A stretch of DNA of 64,000 bases from assembly GCA_016929135.1 (NCBI GenBank), contig JAFGJK010000040.1, forward strand, positions 1-64,000, read 5' to 3'. The notes under the pieces were generated by a model, which saw nothing but the letters and a program-made list of their open reading frames with translations, made no database searches and was not told the DNA's origin. Every line of letters starts with the position of its first letter. Position 1 is the first letter of the stretch. This document shows, one piece after another, positions 15,640-24,717 of this stretch. Both the position numbers and the translations under genes were made by a program. Source of the DNA: Spirochaetota bacterium. GTDB taxonomy: Bacteria > Spirochaetota > UBA4802 > UBA5550.

Positions 15640-18345
15640 TCACTCACCGTACCTGTGTATGGATACCACCATCAGTTTTTTCTGCTCGTCATCGACCTTG
15701 AGAGAAACCTCCTCACCGGCCTTTTTCCCCATAAGCGTTTTTGCGATGGGGGATCTGTATGAGAGTATGCTCTGTTCGAAATCGGCGTCCCAAGGCCCCA
15801 GAATGGTGTAGGCCTTGATGCTTCCCGTCTCCGTTTCCCTGACCTCGACGGTCGTGCCGATCCCCACGAAATCGGTCGATATCTTCTGCCGGTCCAATAC
15901 GTCAGCCCTCTTCAGCTCTTCGTCGAGCTTCTGAATGGAAAGCTCCAGTGTCTGCTGCTTCTCCATGAGGGCATTGTATTCCACGTTCTCCCTGAGATCC
16001 CCGGAGGGGTCTGACACGATGGCGAGTTCCTTGGTGAGCGCCACCAGCTCAACGTTTGCCAGCCGTTCCAGCTCGGCCTTCATCTTGTCGTACCCTTCCT
16101 TCGAAACGATGAGCTTTTCCGAGAACACGGCATCCGACTCCTCGACCCGCTGCGCCTGATCGAGCTGGTAGTCCGGGTGGACCGATTTAATCGCGGCCTT
16201 GAACCTCTCCTTGTGAGAATCCTCTGCGAAGGACACATGATTCAGCAGGTCATAGATCTTTCCCAGCAGGGGTGTCCCGGTTTCCCTGACAATGTTCTTC
16301 AGGATCTCCCCATCGCCGCCGAAGAGAACGTCCATTGTCATGTTCTTCAGCCTGTTCCCCTCGATCTCAATCTTCTTGAGCTCGTTCATCAGCCTGAAAA
16401 AACCGATAGTCAGCGAATCCCTGGAGTAATCCAGCCAGTCGTAATCCCATGTTCTGCTGAAGAGGTTCCTTGCAACCCATATGTAAATCTCGGGAAACTG
16501 CTTCCCCGCGGAGATGACCCGGTTGATGAAGGTGTTGATCACGGTATACTGATGGGTCTGCATCAGTATGTTGATGATGTACCGGTGAATCCGCAGCGGC
16601 GTTTCGAACAGCAGCTCCAGCAGTATGTGCGGCCAGTCCTCCCGTGCCTCCTGGATGAGGTTCACCAGCTCCTTTTTATAATCATAGGAGCTGATCTTCA
16701 TCGAGATAATCGGCAGCTCGGCGCTCTCCCGGATAACGGTAATCACCTTTGACCGTATCGGCTCCAGCTTGAGCTTTTTCGCATCGACGAACTTTATCAT
16801 CCCGGTGAGGATGAAGTATGACAGAATCTGCTTCGTCGTGGAATCGCCCTTCAGCTGATCGGAAAAATAATCGATCAGATACTGCACCAGATTCGACCCC
16901 TCGTCGGGCTCAATATTGTTGATGAACTCGATCGCCAGGTCAAGCTTCACGCTGAATGAACCGGGTTTGTTGAAGTTGTCCAGCAGCTCGTCGGCGAAGG
17001 TGACCGGCTTGTCCCTCATCACGACCAGGTCCTTCTTTTTGTCGGAGAAGCCGAAGCGGGGATCCTTCTTGATCATGGTTCTGGCCCTGCTCCACCATTT
17101 CGACCAGTTCTTCTCCTCGACATACTTCGGAATCAACTCTTTCCTGATGTCGGAGAGGACCATACTCCCACCGAAGCTCTTGATAAGGATCTCGAAAAAC
17201 GTCATGAAATCATCCTCGAAGAGGCTCCTCACCGCCTCGGCGTCCTCATACTCCTGCACGTAGATATGGTCCCGGTTGATCGGCATCAGCGACTGGAGGG
17301 CCATCTTGATCGACATCTTGTGCATCTGCTTGTTCGGGAAATTGATGATGATGGACTCGCTGTCGATATCCTCGATCTTGCCGAGCTTCCAGGTGATGTG
17401 GTACGCGTAGTTCCCCTTGTCGAATACGATGTTCTTCTCGAAATCCTGAATGGCGTACTTCACCGGGGCCTTGAAGTTGTTGATCCGCGACAGTTTCATG
17501 AACTGCTCGAACTGAGAGTGGTTCCCGTACTTCAGCTTGTAGAGCCGCACCAGTTCCTTCCTCGTCTGCAGATCCTCCGGCTTGTAATCAAGTATCTTTT
17601 TAATGATCTCGATGGACTGGTCCGGATTCTCGTCATCCTTGTACTTCATCAGCAGCGTCTTGAGCAGGCTGGCGGCCAGGTCGTGCTGCTTCGACTCAAC
17701 CAGGAGGCGCTCGATCCTCTCGAAAAAGGCGATGTCCTCCCACGAAACGCTCACCAGCTTGTTCCACAGCACCGCGATTTCATCGTACTGCTGGTTCTTG
17801 ATGAACCCCTCGATGGAGAGCTTCATATAGTAAATGCTCTTGTCCTGGTCCTCATCCACTATGGCAAAGGCGAGCTTCTTCGCGACATCGGCGTCGAACC
17901 TGTCGATCTTCATAAGGCTCTCGAGCACCGGGATCGCCTCCTTGCTCCTCCCGAGGCGCTCCAGACTCAGGGCAAAGGCCCTGAGGGCGTTGCTGTTTTC
18001 ACCGTACTCCAGTACCTTCTCCGCGATTATCTCCACGATCGCCCACTTGTGGCTGTCCACGAAAATATCGAGCAGCCGACGGAGCTGCTTGGCGTCCTCG
18101 ATATTGTCGTTGTGGTATCCGATCAGCCCGACCAGATACATCGACGTGATGGAGTCCTGGCGATCGGCAAGGTTCGATTTGCACGCATCAATCGTCTCCT
18201 GAATCAGCCCCTCAGAGACGATTGATATGAAGAGATCGTCGAGGATCTTGAACTTCGATATTCCGATATCCTTCGGCTCGATCCTCCCCCACATCTCCTC
18301 TTTGAACAGGGAATCGAGTTTACCCAGTATTTTTTCCCTTGCCAT
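15640..18345 (-). CDS. greA: Long spirochaete-type transcription elongation factor GreA
   Basis: A 901-residue protein whose last 158 residues (from about 744, KLIVSKEGYDKMKAELERL) form a complete GreA: a coiled-coil with acidic tip SGDLRENVEYNAL, then the FKBP-like domain VGIGTTVEVRE to SPIAKTLMGKKAGEEV. GreA rescues backtracked RNA polymerase by stimulating transcript cleavage. The first 740 residues are helical and repeat-like (residues 100-300 resemble TPR/HEAT helices). Similarly large GreA proteins are known in other spirochaetes. Ordinary GreA is about 158 residues, exactly the size of the C-terminal part. The role of the extension is unknown. Confidence 0.93.
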   Translation of the reverse strand: MAREKILGKLDSLFKEEMWGRIEPKDIGISKFKILDDLFISIVSEGLIQETIDACKSNLADRQDSITSMYLVGLIGYHNDNIEDAKQLRRLLDIFVDSHKWAIVEIIAEKVLEYGENSNALRAFALSLERLGRSKEAIPVLESLMKIDRFDADVAKKLAFAIVDEDQDKSIYYMKLSIEGFIKNQQYDEIAVLWNKLVSVSWEDIAFFERIERLLVESKQHDLAASLLKTLLMKYKDDENPDQSIEIIKKILDYKPEDLQTRKELVRLYKLKYGNHSQFEQFMKLSRINNFKAPVKYAIQDFEKNIVFDKGNYAYHITWKLGKIEDIDSESIIINFPNKQMHKMSIKMALQSLMPINRDHIYVQEYEDAEAVRSLFEDDFMTFFEILIKSFGGSMVLSDIRKELIPKYVEEKNWSKWWSRARTMIKKDPRFGFSDKKKDLVVMRDKPVTFADELLDNFNKPGSFSVKLDLAIEFINNIEPDEGSNLVQYLIDYFSDQLKGDSTTKQILSYFILTGMIKFVDAKKLKLEPIRSKVITVIRESAELPIISMKISSYDYKKELVNLIQEAREDWPHILLELLFETPLRIHRYIINILMQTHQYTVINTFINRVISAGKQFPEIYIWVARNLFSRTWDYDWLDYSRDSLTIGFFRLMNELKKIEIEGNRLKNMTMDVLFGGDGEILKNIVRETGTPLLGKIYDLLNHVSFAEDSHKERFKAAIKSVHPDYQLDQAQRVEESDAVFSEKLIVSKEGYDKMKAELERLANVELVALTKELAIVSDPSGDLRENVEYNALMEKQQTLELSIQKLDEELKRADVLDRQKISTDFVGIGTTVEVRETETGSIKAYTILGPWDADFEQSILSYRSPIAKTLMGKKAGEEVSLKVDDEQKKLMVVSIHRYGE

Positions 18346-18377
18346 GTTCCTATCCTGTTTTTATGTATTTTCAATAG

Positions 18378-18414
18378 AAAAAATACCCACCTCTCAGGAG
18401 GATGGGTATTTTCA
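18378..18414 (-). terminator. Terminator of the flaA operon
   Basis: Minus strand hairpin (AAAATACCCATCCT paired with AGGTGGGTATTTT, one mismatch) ending in a T run, between the flaA genes and greA. Confidence 0.75.
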
Positions 18415-18470
18415 ATATACTAATATGTATTAGACTCGACTAGGTCGACTATGATACACCCATGTTTCGG

Positions 18471-19364
18471 CTATTTGTTCGTTCCTCCGCCGGAACCCTT
18501 TTCACCCCTATCAAAGGCCTTATGAAGCTCATTCCCATCAAAATTAACTTCATAGGTATCTGTCAAGACCTTTATCTGATCGAAGAAGAAATAGGTGTTC
18601 TCCATCAGTTCCTCTGAATGTGCGCTGGGGACGGCCCGGAGCACGATGCGGACGATCTTCGTCACCCTGGTCTGCGGATACGACGCGTAGGACTGGGGCA
18701 CACTTTCGGGAATCTCGACCTTCATGGGCCTCCATCCGACGAAATTGACCGAACCCATTTTAAGGATGTGGGTGTCGCCGCGGTAGTCCTTCACCCAGAC
18801 CTCCAGTTCATAGGGGTGGCCCCTGCCGTGGACCCACATCGATATGGCCTTGGACCGGCCGGGGAGCTCGATGCCCGGCTCCTGCACCCCTCTCCCCAGA
18901 GCGGAATTGTAGGTGAGCACCGGGGTCTTCTCCTTCCACTGCACCTCCAGCGGCGGTATTATGTGCACCGAGTTTGTCCCGGCATACCTGAACTGGAAGT
19001 TCAGGCCCAGGCATTTCTCCTTCGTCTTTCCGAGTCCGGTGAGTGACCACTCCTCAACCGCCATGTCGTTGGGCCCGCCCGCCACGACCTTCAGATCCAG
19101 CCTCGTCACGGGATTCTTCATCTTCGCCTTTTTCTCGGTATCATCCTTGACGAACTGCTTCGGCTCGGTCTTGACTATCCAGTTGTTCTCTCCTACCTGA
19201 GATTTTTCAAAGTCCTCCACCACCACCGCCATCAGCTGATCTTCACCTATATCGGCAGGAACGTTGACTGCCAGCCTGGAAAACCCCAATTTCGGGAAAC
19301 TCAAGGCGCAAATGATGCCGGCGATTATCCCCATCGCGATCAGAGCTTTTTTTCCCTTACTCAT
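18471..19364 (-). CDS. flaA: Flagellar filament outer layer protein FlaA (second gene)
   Basis: A 297-residue exported protein (signal peptide about residues 1-29) of the FlaA family, which coats the periplasmic flagellar core in spirochaetes. Family features are VVVEDFEKS, the segment AISMWVHGRGHPYELEVWV, and DYRGDTHILKMGSVNFVGW followed by FFFDQIKVLTD. It resembles the larger FlaA1-type paralogue by size. It lies 27 bp after the first flaA gene and shares its promoter. The C-terminus is a short Gly-rich tail. The 1/2 numbering is inferred from length and order. Confidence 0.88.
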   Translation of the reverse strand: MSKGKKALIAMGIIAGIICALSFPKLGFSRLAVNVPADIGEDQLMAVVVEDFEKSQVGENNWIVKTEPKQFVKDDTEKKAKMKNPVTRLDLKVVAGGPNDMAVEEWSLTGLGKTKEKCLGLNFQFRYAGTNSVHIIPPLEVQWKEKTPVLTYNSALGRGVQEPGIELPGRSKAISMWVHGRGHPYELEVWVKDYRGDTHILKMGSVNFVGWRPMKVEIPESVPQSYASYPQTRVTKIVRIVLRAVPSAHSEELMENTYFFFDQIKVLTDTYEVNFDGNELHKAFDRGEKGSGGGTNK

Positions 19365-19391
19365 TCTAAGCCTCCCTTCTTCTCCCCTATT

Positions 19392-20171
19392 TTACCAGGT
19401 ATCCTTGATAGTTTCGTCACCGGTGAATTCAGAGAGATCGGTCACAACCCTGAACTGATCCAGATAGGTGTAGAAACTCCCCGGAACTTCAAATTTATCG
19501 CTTTCCACAACAAATGATACGAAGTGGAGGTTCATGTCGAGCATGGCGTACTTTGCCGATTGCGGCAGCCAGCCGGGAACGATCACCGACATCTCCTTCC
19601 ATCCCCAGAAATCAAGCCTTCCCATCTTCAGCTTGTGGGTCCTGCCGCGGTAATCCCGGAGCATAACATAGAGGGTGTGCCTGAACTTCCTCCCCAGGGC
19701 CCATACCTTTATCTCTCTGGCCTTTCCGCGTATGATGTATTCATTGGGGGGGAAAACCACCACCCTGTCGAAACCCCGGTCCATAAAGTAGGTCTTCACT
19801 CCCAGGACGTATTCGTTCTTGTGCGGCAGTCCGTTTTCGTCCTCGACCTCATCCTTGAATCCCGTCTGGCTGACGTTCCCCTCCTCGTCAACCAGCTTCC
19901 CCTCGTCATTGACCGGACGGGGCTTGCCGGGGATCTTCCTGATTTTCGTGTCACCGATAGGGCATGTTGCAGTGGCTCTCCAGTCTTCGCACGCCTCAAA
20001 ATCGTTGAGCCAATCGGACACGAGGCCGTCCTTCTGCTTCTTTTTTTCCTGTGTGCCGCCTCCCTTGTCCTGCGCATTCACCGCATTGACGTTTATGCCG
20101 TTATTGCCGATGAGGAATGCCATGACCAGTATCAGCAACGTCAGAGTCACCCGCTTATGATTCCCTTTCAT
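19392..20171 (-). CDS. flaA: Flagellar filament outer layer protein FlaA (first gene)
   Basis: A 259-residue exported FlaA paralogue (signal peptide through about residue 34). It shares with the next gene the motif DYRGRTHKLKMGRLDFWGW and the ending FYTYLDQFRVVTD, and has EIKVWALGRKFRHTLYVML. Size and first position resemble FlaA2-type proteins. Residues 80-115 hold an acidic insert (DEGKLVDEEGNVS, KDEVEDENG). AGGAG lies 6 bases before the ATG. Two promoter-like sequences lie 75-165 bp upstream. Confidence 0.87.
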   Translation of the reverse strand: MKGNHKRVTLTLLILVMAFLIGNNGINVNAVNAQDKGGGTQEKKKQKDGLVSDWLNDFEACEDWRATATCPIGDTKIRKIPGKPRPVNDEGKLVDEEGNVSQTGFKDEVEDENGLPHKNEYVLGVKTYFMDRGFDRVVVFPPNEYIIRGKAREIKVWALGRKFRHTLYVMLRDYRGRTHKLKMGRLDFWGWKEMSVIVPGWLPQSAKYAMLDMNLHFVSFVVESDKFEVPGSFYTYLDQFRVVTDLSEFTGDETIKDTW

Positions 20172-20247
20172 CGCAAACTCCTTTGCCTTAGTGATTTACC
20201 TGCACCCAGCCAAGCAAATGCCCTTGAGTGATACCTCAATACTAGCT

Positions 20248-20275
20248 TTATCGGTATTGAAATCATCAAAATTTA
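20248..20275 (-). promoter_or_regulatory. Sigma28 (FliA)-type promoter for flaA
   Basis: Minus strand: TAAA at 20272-20275, 16 bases, then ACCGATAA at 20248-20255. The flagellar sigma28 consensus is TAAA-N15-GCCGATAA, so seven of eight bases of the -10 box match and spacing is one base longer. Start would be about 70 bp upstream of the flaA ATG. Confidence 0.65.
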
Positions 20276-20307
20276 GAATAAATTTCATCCTACATATAAT
20301 GTTAATT

Positions 20308-20335
20308 ATTGTATAAGGTTAATAATAATTGTCAA
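20308..20335 (-). promoter_or_regulatory. Sigma70 promoter for flaA
   Basis: Minus strand: perfect TTGACA (20330-20335), 16 bases, TACAAT (20308-20313), in an A+T-rich stretch. It sits about 60 bp upstream of the sigma28-like promoter. The 357-bp gap to metF contains nothing else convincing except the metF promoter. Confidence 0.65.
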
Positions 20336-20461
20336 GAAATTTATATATCCGTCGAGGGGGACCGTCTCTTGATATCCAAAAAAAATCATACAAGCTGGAA
20401 TATTGGCGAGCCCGCCCGAGGGACGAGAAGCGACAAAGGCGTTCCGGATCATCATTATGTA

Positions 20462-20490
20462 TTGACAGGAAGCCGCATCTTCGCTAGGCT
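20462..20490 (+). promoter_or_regulatory. Candidate sigma70 promoter for metF
   Basis: TTGACA (20462-20467), 17 bases, TAGGCT (20485-20490), giving a leader of about 30 nt before the metF ATG. The -10 box is weak. Confidence 0.45.
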
Positions 20491-20528
20491 GCATGAAACA
20501 CCATGGGACATGACATAATGCGTGCACG

Positions 20529-21383
20529 ATGACATCAATTACAGAACTATACAGGCGTGATTTCATCAATTCCTTCGAGATCTTCCCCCCCAAAACACCG
20601 CAGGGGGAAGCGACACTCTGGCGGGAGATGGAGATCCTCGCACAGATAAAACCCGGCTTCATCTCCGTCACCTACGGTGCGGGGGGATCCACCCAGGAAA
20701 AAACTCTGGATATCGCCGGCGAGCTGAACTCTCGCTTCGGCATAGATCCGCTGGTGCACTTCACCTGCGTCGGCGCCGGAAGGAGCCAGATCAGGGATTA
20801 CATAAAGCGGATTGAATCGATGCGGATCCGGAACATACTGGCGCTGCGGGGAGACCCGCCGCAGGGGCAGACGACCTTTACCCCGCCGGCCGACGGGTTT
20901 TCCCATGCCAACGAGCTCGTTGAGTTCCTGCGGTCGATCAACGGATTCACCATCGCCGTGGCCGGCTACCCGGAGGGGCACATAGAGTCCCCGGACCTGG
21001 ATACCGATATCGGCTACCTGAAGAAGAAGGTGGACGCCGGCGCCGATATCATTCTGACACAGCTGTTTTACGACAACAATGATTTTTACTCCTTTATCGA
21101 CAGGACCGCCAGGGAGGGGATACAGGTGCCCATAATACCGGGGATCATGCCGGTGACGAGCCCCGGTCAAATAGAACGAATCACCGGCATGTGCGGGGCT
21201 AAGATACCCCCCGCCCTTGCCGCCCGCCTTCAGAGGTGCGGAACGAACGAGGAGATCTGCAGGGCGGGAATCGAATACTCCATCGAGCAATGTCGGGAGC
21301 TGAAGTCATGGGGCGTCAGGGGATTCCATTTCTATACCCTGAACAGATCGTCGGCGGTGATGCGGATCATCGAATCCCTGTGA
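20529..21383 (+). CDS. metF: Methylenetetrahydrofolate reductase
   Basis: A 284-residue FAD enzyme reducing 5,10-methylene-THF to 5-methyl-THF for methionine synthesis or the Wood-Ljungdahl methyl branch. Seen: NSFEIFPPKTPQGE at the N-terminus, FISVTYGAGGST, NILALRGDPP, IAVAGYPEGH, the loop VDAGADIILTQLFYDN and the C-terminal GVRGFHFYTLNRS. Length is normal for bacterial MetF. ATG 20529 is the first possible start, but no clear ribosome site precedes it. lepB follows after 54 bp on the same strand. Confidence 0.95.
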   Translation: MTSITELYRRDFINSFEIFPPKTPQGEATLWREMEILAQIKPGFISVTYGAGGSTQEKTLDIAGELNSRFGIDPLVHFTCVGAGRSQIRDYIKRIESMRIRNILALRGDPPQGQTTFTPPADGFSHANELVEFLRSINGFTIAVAGYPEGHIESPDLDTDIGYLKKKVDAGADIILTQLFYDNNDFYSFIDRTAREGIQVPIIPGIMPVTSPGQIERITGMCGAKIPPALAARLQRCGTNEEICRAGIEYSIEQCRELKSWGVRGFHFYTLNRSSAVMRIIESL

Positions 21384-21437
21384 ACGATCCTTGACCGCTG
21401 TACGATGACGCAGACAACAACACAGAGGCGGTAGAGA

Positions 21438-21968
21438 ATGCTTTCCTATAGAGACAGCAGGTACGAACGCTCGATCAAGATACTGGTCGCGCTGGGCTTC
21501 GCCCTTGCGGGAATCCTTGCGGGTTTCATCCTGTCCAGGGCCTTCATCATCCCCTACATGGTCCGCGGGGACTCCATGCATCCCGGATTCCGCGACGGCC
21601 AGAGGATACTGTGCCTCCGATTCGGCACACCTCGGTTCGGCGATGTCATTCTGATGGACGATCCCGTGGACGACGATGCGGTCTTCGCCAAGAGGGTGAT
21701 CGGTGTTGCCGGGGATTCGATCGAGATCAAGAACCAGGTGATCTACCGGAACTCCCGGAAGATGTCGTTCCCCTGGAGGACATCCCGCCGTGACACGCGC
21801 AACCTCCCCATGGGCTTCACGAACAGGGACACCATGCCCATGGTGAAACTGATGCGGGACGAGTATTTCGTGCTGAACGACAATCTCGACGACGGCTATG
21901 ACAGCAGAGCCTTTGGAAAAATCGGCGGCGGTGCCGTGCGGGGGCGGATGGTCTACGCATTCAAATGA
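21438..21968 (+). CDS. lepB: Signal peptidase I
   Basis: A 176-residue membrane-bound serine protease that removes signal peptides. One N-terminal helix (about residues 15-38) is followed by box B GDSMHP (catalytic Ser46) and box D AKRVIGVAGDSIEI (catalytic Lys85). The C-terminal GYDSRAFGKIGGGAVRGR is box E. It is short, as in Gram-positive or minimal enzymes, with a single anchor. It ends 4 bp from the convergent HEAT-repeat gene. Confidence 0.95.
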   Translation: MLSYRDSRYERSIKILVALGFALAGILAGFILSRAFIIPYMVRGDSMHPGFRDGQRILCLRFGTPRFGDVILMDDPVDDDAVFAKRVIGVAGDSIEIKNQVIYRNSRKMSFPWRTSRRDTRNLPMGFTNRDTMPMVKLMRDEYFVLNDNLDDGYDSRAFGKIGGGAVRGRMVYAFK

Positions 21969-21972
21969 CCGG

Positions 21973-22746
21973 TCATTCCTCGGCGTCGCGCTTTTTTCTG
22001 GCCAGCTGCACCACCGCGATCTCTATCTCCTTCCTGACCCATGGACAGTTCTCTATCTCCAGGGCCCTCAGGAGATCCCCAATGGCCTCGATCCTGTCGG
22101 TGCGCGAAAGGCAGTAGGCCGACCAGAAGCGTATCGCCGGGTCGCTGTTGATGATATCCTTTCGCAGCAGCTCAGTGTTTTTGTCGGGCTCATCACCCAG
22201 CCGGACCAGCGCATAGGAGGACATGAGCCGCAGCCCGGCATCCTCCTGCTTCTCCCTGATCTCCCTTATTTTCGGCACCACGCTGCTGTCGCCGTATGAG
22301 GCGGCGCACTGCATCGACTCCATCAGGAGGTCCCGGTTGTCCGACTGCAGGGCGTCCTTCAGAACCGGAAGAATATCCTTGTCCCTGAAATTGGAAAGGG
22401 AACCGATGATGGCCCGCTTCACGCCGTCCCTCTTCTCCTGACGGTACCGCTTCAGGAGAAACGGCACCGCCCTGTCATCACCCAGGCGGCCCATCGCCTC
22501 GGCCGCGGCGGTCCTCAGTCGCTCGCCCAGGGGATTCCGGTCCTCGCTGTCGATTGTCCTATCTAGATTTTTCACCAGATACCAGAAGCAGGCCTTGTTT
22601 TTCGAATAGCCGAAATAGTACATGGCCGATATCTGCTGCTCCTGCGAGCCGGAATCGAGGTCCTCCATCCTGGGCCTCGATTCCGCGCCATTCGCGTAGA
22701 GCAGGCATAGACAGACGGCCAGAAGGTGGATGCGTGTCGCTTTCAT
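21973..22746 (-). CDS. Exported HEAT-repeat protein
   Basis: The start at ATG 22746 gives a 257-residue product with a clear signal peptide (MKATRIHLLAVCLCLLYANG); the open frame extends 53 codons further but without protein character. The mature part is a chain of HEAT-like helix pairs, for example LRTAAAEAMGRLGDDRAVPF, VKRAIIGSLSNFRDKDILPV and LRLMSSYALVRLGD. Such repeats bind proteins. Likely periplasmic; function unknown. Confidence 0.75.
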   Translation of the reverse strand: MKATRIHLLAVCLCLLYANGAESRPRMEDLDSGSQEQQISAMYYFGYSKNKACFWYLVKNLDRTIDSEDRNPLGERLRTAAAEAMGRLGDDRAVPFLLKRYRQEKRDGVKRAIIGSLSNFRDKDILPVLKDALQSDNRDLLMESMQCAASYGDSSVVPKIREIREKQEDAGLRLMSSYALVRLGDEPDKNTELLRKDIINSDPAIRFWSAYCLSRTDRIEAIGDLLRALEIENCPWVRKEIEIAVVQLARKKRDAEE

Positions 22747-22925
22747 CGTGATGTCCCGTTTCCCCGATATGACGCGGCAGTCATATGCCGCTGGCGTGAT
22801 CCTAGTACAGTATTCTAATTGACACAAGGCTTTTTTTCCGTCATGCTGTATTCTCCGGGGGGCGCACGAGCCGTTCGACTGTCGCCGCCACTCCCGCCAC
22901 TGCAAAGAAGGAGAGAGCGATTTTC

Positions 22926-24032
22926 ATGTACCGTATTAATCGAACAAGGCTGATCAACACATTCCTTGACCTGGTTAAGATTCCATCGCCGTCATGGGAT
23001 GAGGACAGGGTCCTGCACTACATCTCCCGGCGTCTGAAGAAGCTGGGAATCCGCCACAGGGCCCTCCGGTGCGGCGATTCCCACAACCTTCTGGTGTCCC
23101 TGAAGGGGACGCTGAAGTGCCCCTGCATACTCTTCTCGGCGCACATGGACACCGTCACCCCCTGCGACAGGGTCGTTCCGGTAGTGACGCACACGAAGAT
23201 CACATCGAACGGCACCACCATACTGGGGAGCGACGACAAATCGGCCATCGCCATGTTCCTTGAGGGGCTTGAGACCCTCAAAGAAAATCAAATTCCGCAC
23301 GGCGACCTCGAGATACTCTTCAGCTGCGCGGAGGAGCTGGGCCTGCAGGGTATCAAGCGATTCAACTTCTCACTCCTCAAATCAAAATACGCCTTTGTCT
23401 TCGACAGCGACGGCGATGTCGGCGGCGTCATCGTGAAGGCGCCCCACCATTCCAGGATAGACCTGGAGATACTCGGAAAGGCGGCCCACGCCGGGATGGA
23501 GCCCGAAAAGGGGATCAACGCCATCAATGTCATCTCCGAGATCATCACCCTCATCCCCTCGGGGAGGATAGACGAGGAGACCACCGTGAACGTGGGAACG
23601 GTCACCGGAGGCACCGCAACGAACATCGTGGCTGAGCGCGCCCAGTGCGCGCTGGAGGTGCGGTCGATCGACAGGAAAAAGCTCACGCGATACGAGACAA
23701 TCATAAAGGACGTCATTAAAAAAACCTGCGTGAAACGCCGCGCGAAGTTCCGGATCGCCAGGACCATACTCTACTCCGGATTCACGGTCAGGGAAAACGA
23801 CCGGGTGCTCCGCTACGTGAAAAAAGCCCTGGAACGAATCGGCATCGAGCCGGTGCTGAAGACCTCCGGCGGCGGAAGCGACACCAACATCATCAACGGA
23901 GCGGGCATCAAGGGGGTGAACCTCGCCTGCGGGATGCGCAACGTCCACAGCACGTCGGAATACATATTGATAAAGGATCTCGTCGACGGGACGAACCTGA
24001 TGCTCTCGATAATCCAGTCGGTCGGCCACTGA
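22926..24032 (+). CDS. M20-family metallopeptidase (PepT-like)
   Basis: A 368-residue di-zinc aminopeptidase-type enzyme. Metal and catalytic residues are visible: SAHMDTV (His73, Asp75), SDDK (Asp103), AEELG (Glu136-Glu137), DSDG (Asp160) and a late histidine in NVHSTSE. The dimerisation domain begins around residue 170 (GKAAHAGMEPEKGINA). Overall order resembles tripeptidase T or related peptidases, but the substrate cannot be fixed from sequence. No signal peptide, so cytoplasmic peptide recycling is likely. Convergent with the membrane protein downstream. Confidence 0.88.
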   Translation: MYRINRTRLINTFLDLVKIPSPSWDEDRVLHYISRRLKKLGIRHRALRCGDSHNLLVSLKGTLKCPCILFSAHMDTVTPCDRVVPVVTHTKITSNGTTILGSDDKSAIAMFLEGLETLKENQIPHGDLEILFSCAEELGLQGIKRFNFSLLKSKYAFVFDSDGDVGGVIVKAPHHSRIDLEILGKAAHAGMEPEKGINAINVISEIITLIPSGRIDEETTVNVGTVTGGTATNIVAERAQCALEVRSIDRKKLTRYETIIKDVIKKTCVKRRAKFRIARTILYSGFTVRENDRVLRYVKKALERIGIEPVLKTSGGGSDTNIINGAGIKGVNLACGMRNVHSTSEYILIKDLVDGTNLMLSIIQSVGH

Positions 24033-24059
24033 CCGCGGCGCCGAACAGGTCCCGGAGGC

Positions 24060-24509
24060 CTAGAGGTTCACCAGCCGCGCCACGAAGTAGGCGCCGGCGA
24101 TCATCGTGAAGGGGAGCGTGCAGAAAAAGGTCATTATCTCCTTGGGGTCTGCAACCCTCTTTTCGTACACCTTCTTCCCGAAATAGGAGATATGATAGTT
24201 CTCCGGGTCCTTCATCCTGCGGAGGATCCGCATGACGATGGTTGCCTTGATGAAGACCATGTAGACGAAAATGAGGCCCGACTCCAGGACCAGAATCATA
24301 TCGAGCCTGATGAGCCTGACGATATCCCGGTTCAGCACCACAATGATAGCCATGGTGATCCCCACGATTGTGTTGCTGACGGCGGTAACCATGAACCTCT
24401 TGAAATACTTGAGGTTCTTCGTGGCGACATATCCCACCATGCTGTGAATGTGGACCAGCAGCGAGGTCTGCAGTGAGACCAACATGACGATCAGGAAAAC
24501 GAGTTTCAT
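24060..24509 (-). CDS. Four-helix membrane protein, unknown
   Basis: A 149-residue hydrophobic protein with about four transmembrane segments (residues 3-25, 44-62, 70-92, 128-147) and a basic cytoplasmic loop (RILRRMKDPENYHISYFGKK). I recognise no family. The isolated gene lies between a convergent peptidase and the FecR lipoprotein gene. Confidence 0.65.
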   Translation of the reverse strand: MKLVFLIVMLVSLQTSLLVHIHSMVGYVATKNLKYFKRFMVTAVSNTIVGITMAIIVVLNRDIVRLIRLDMILVLESGLIFVYMVFIKATIVMRILRRMKDPENYHISYFGKKVYEKRVADPKEIMTFFCTLPFTMIAGAYFVARLVNL

Positions 24510-24667
24510 GGCACTATCGCATCATACCCGCGATCATTTCAAGCCAACGCCACATCCCGGACACGGCCCGATACGGAAATAAATCAATCAGGGCTATGCC
24601 AAAGGGTGTTTTCATAATTAGCAAGATTAATTTCACTCCCCGGTGAATATTTCTGCATCATAAACAG

Positions 24668-24695
24668 GACGCCCCGCCGTTGGAGGCGGGGCGTC
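24668..24695. terminator. Hairpin after the FecR lipoprotein gene
   Basis: Perfect inverted repeat GACGCCCCGCC / GGCGGGGCGTC around a 6-base loop, about 25 bp past the FecR gene stop. The following T tract is poor, so it may be a weak terminator. Confidence 0.6.
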
Positions 24696-24717
24696 TTCAG
24701 TGACGATGTAGTGCCGG

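Noticed and set aside
20309..20518. 69-codon frame between flaA and metF
   Set aside because: It overlaps the flaA sigma70 promoter and the metF promoter, has no good ribosome site and no recognisable protein character.
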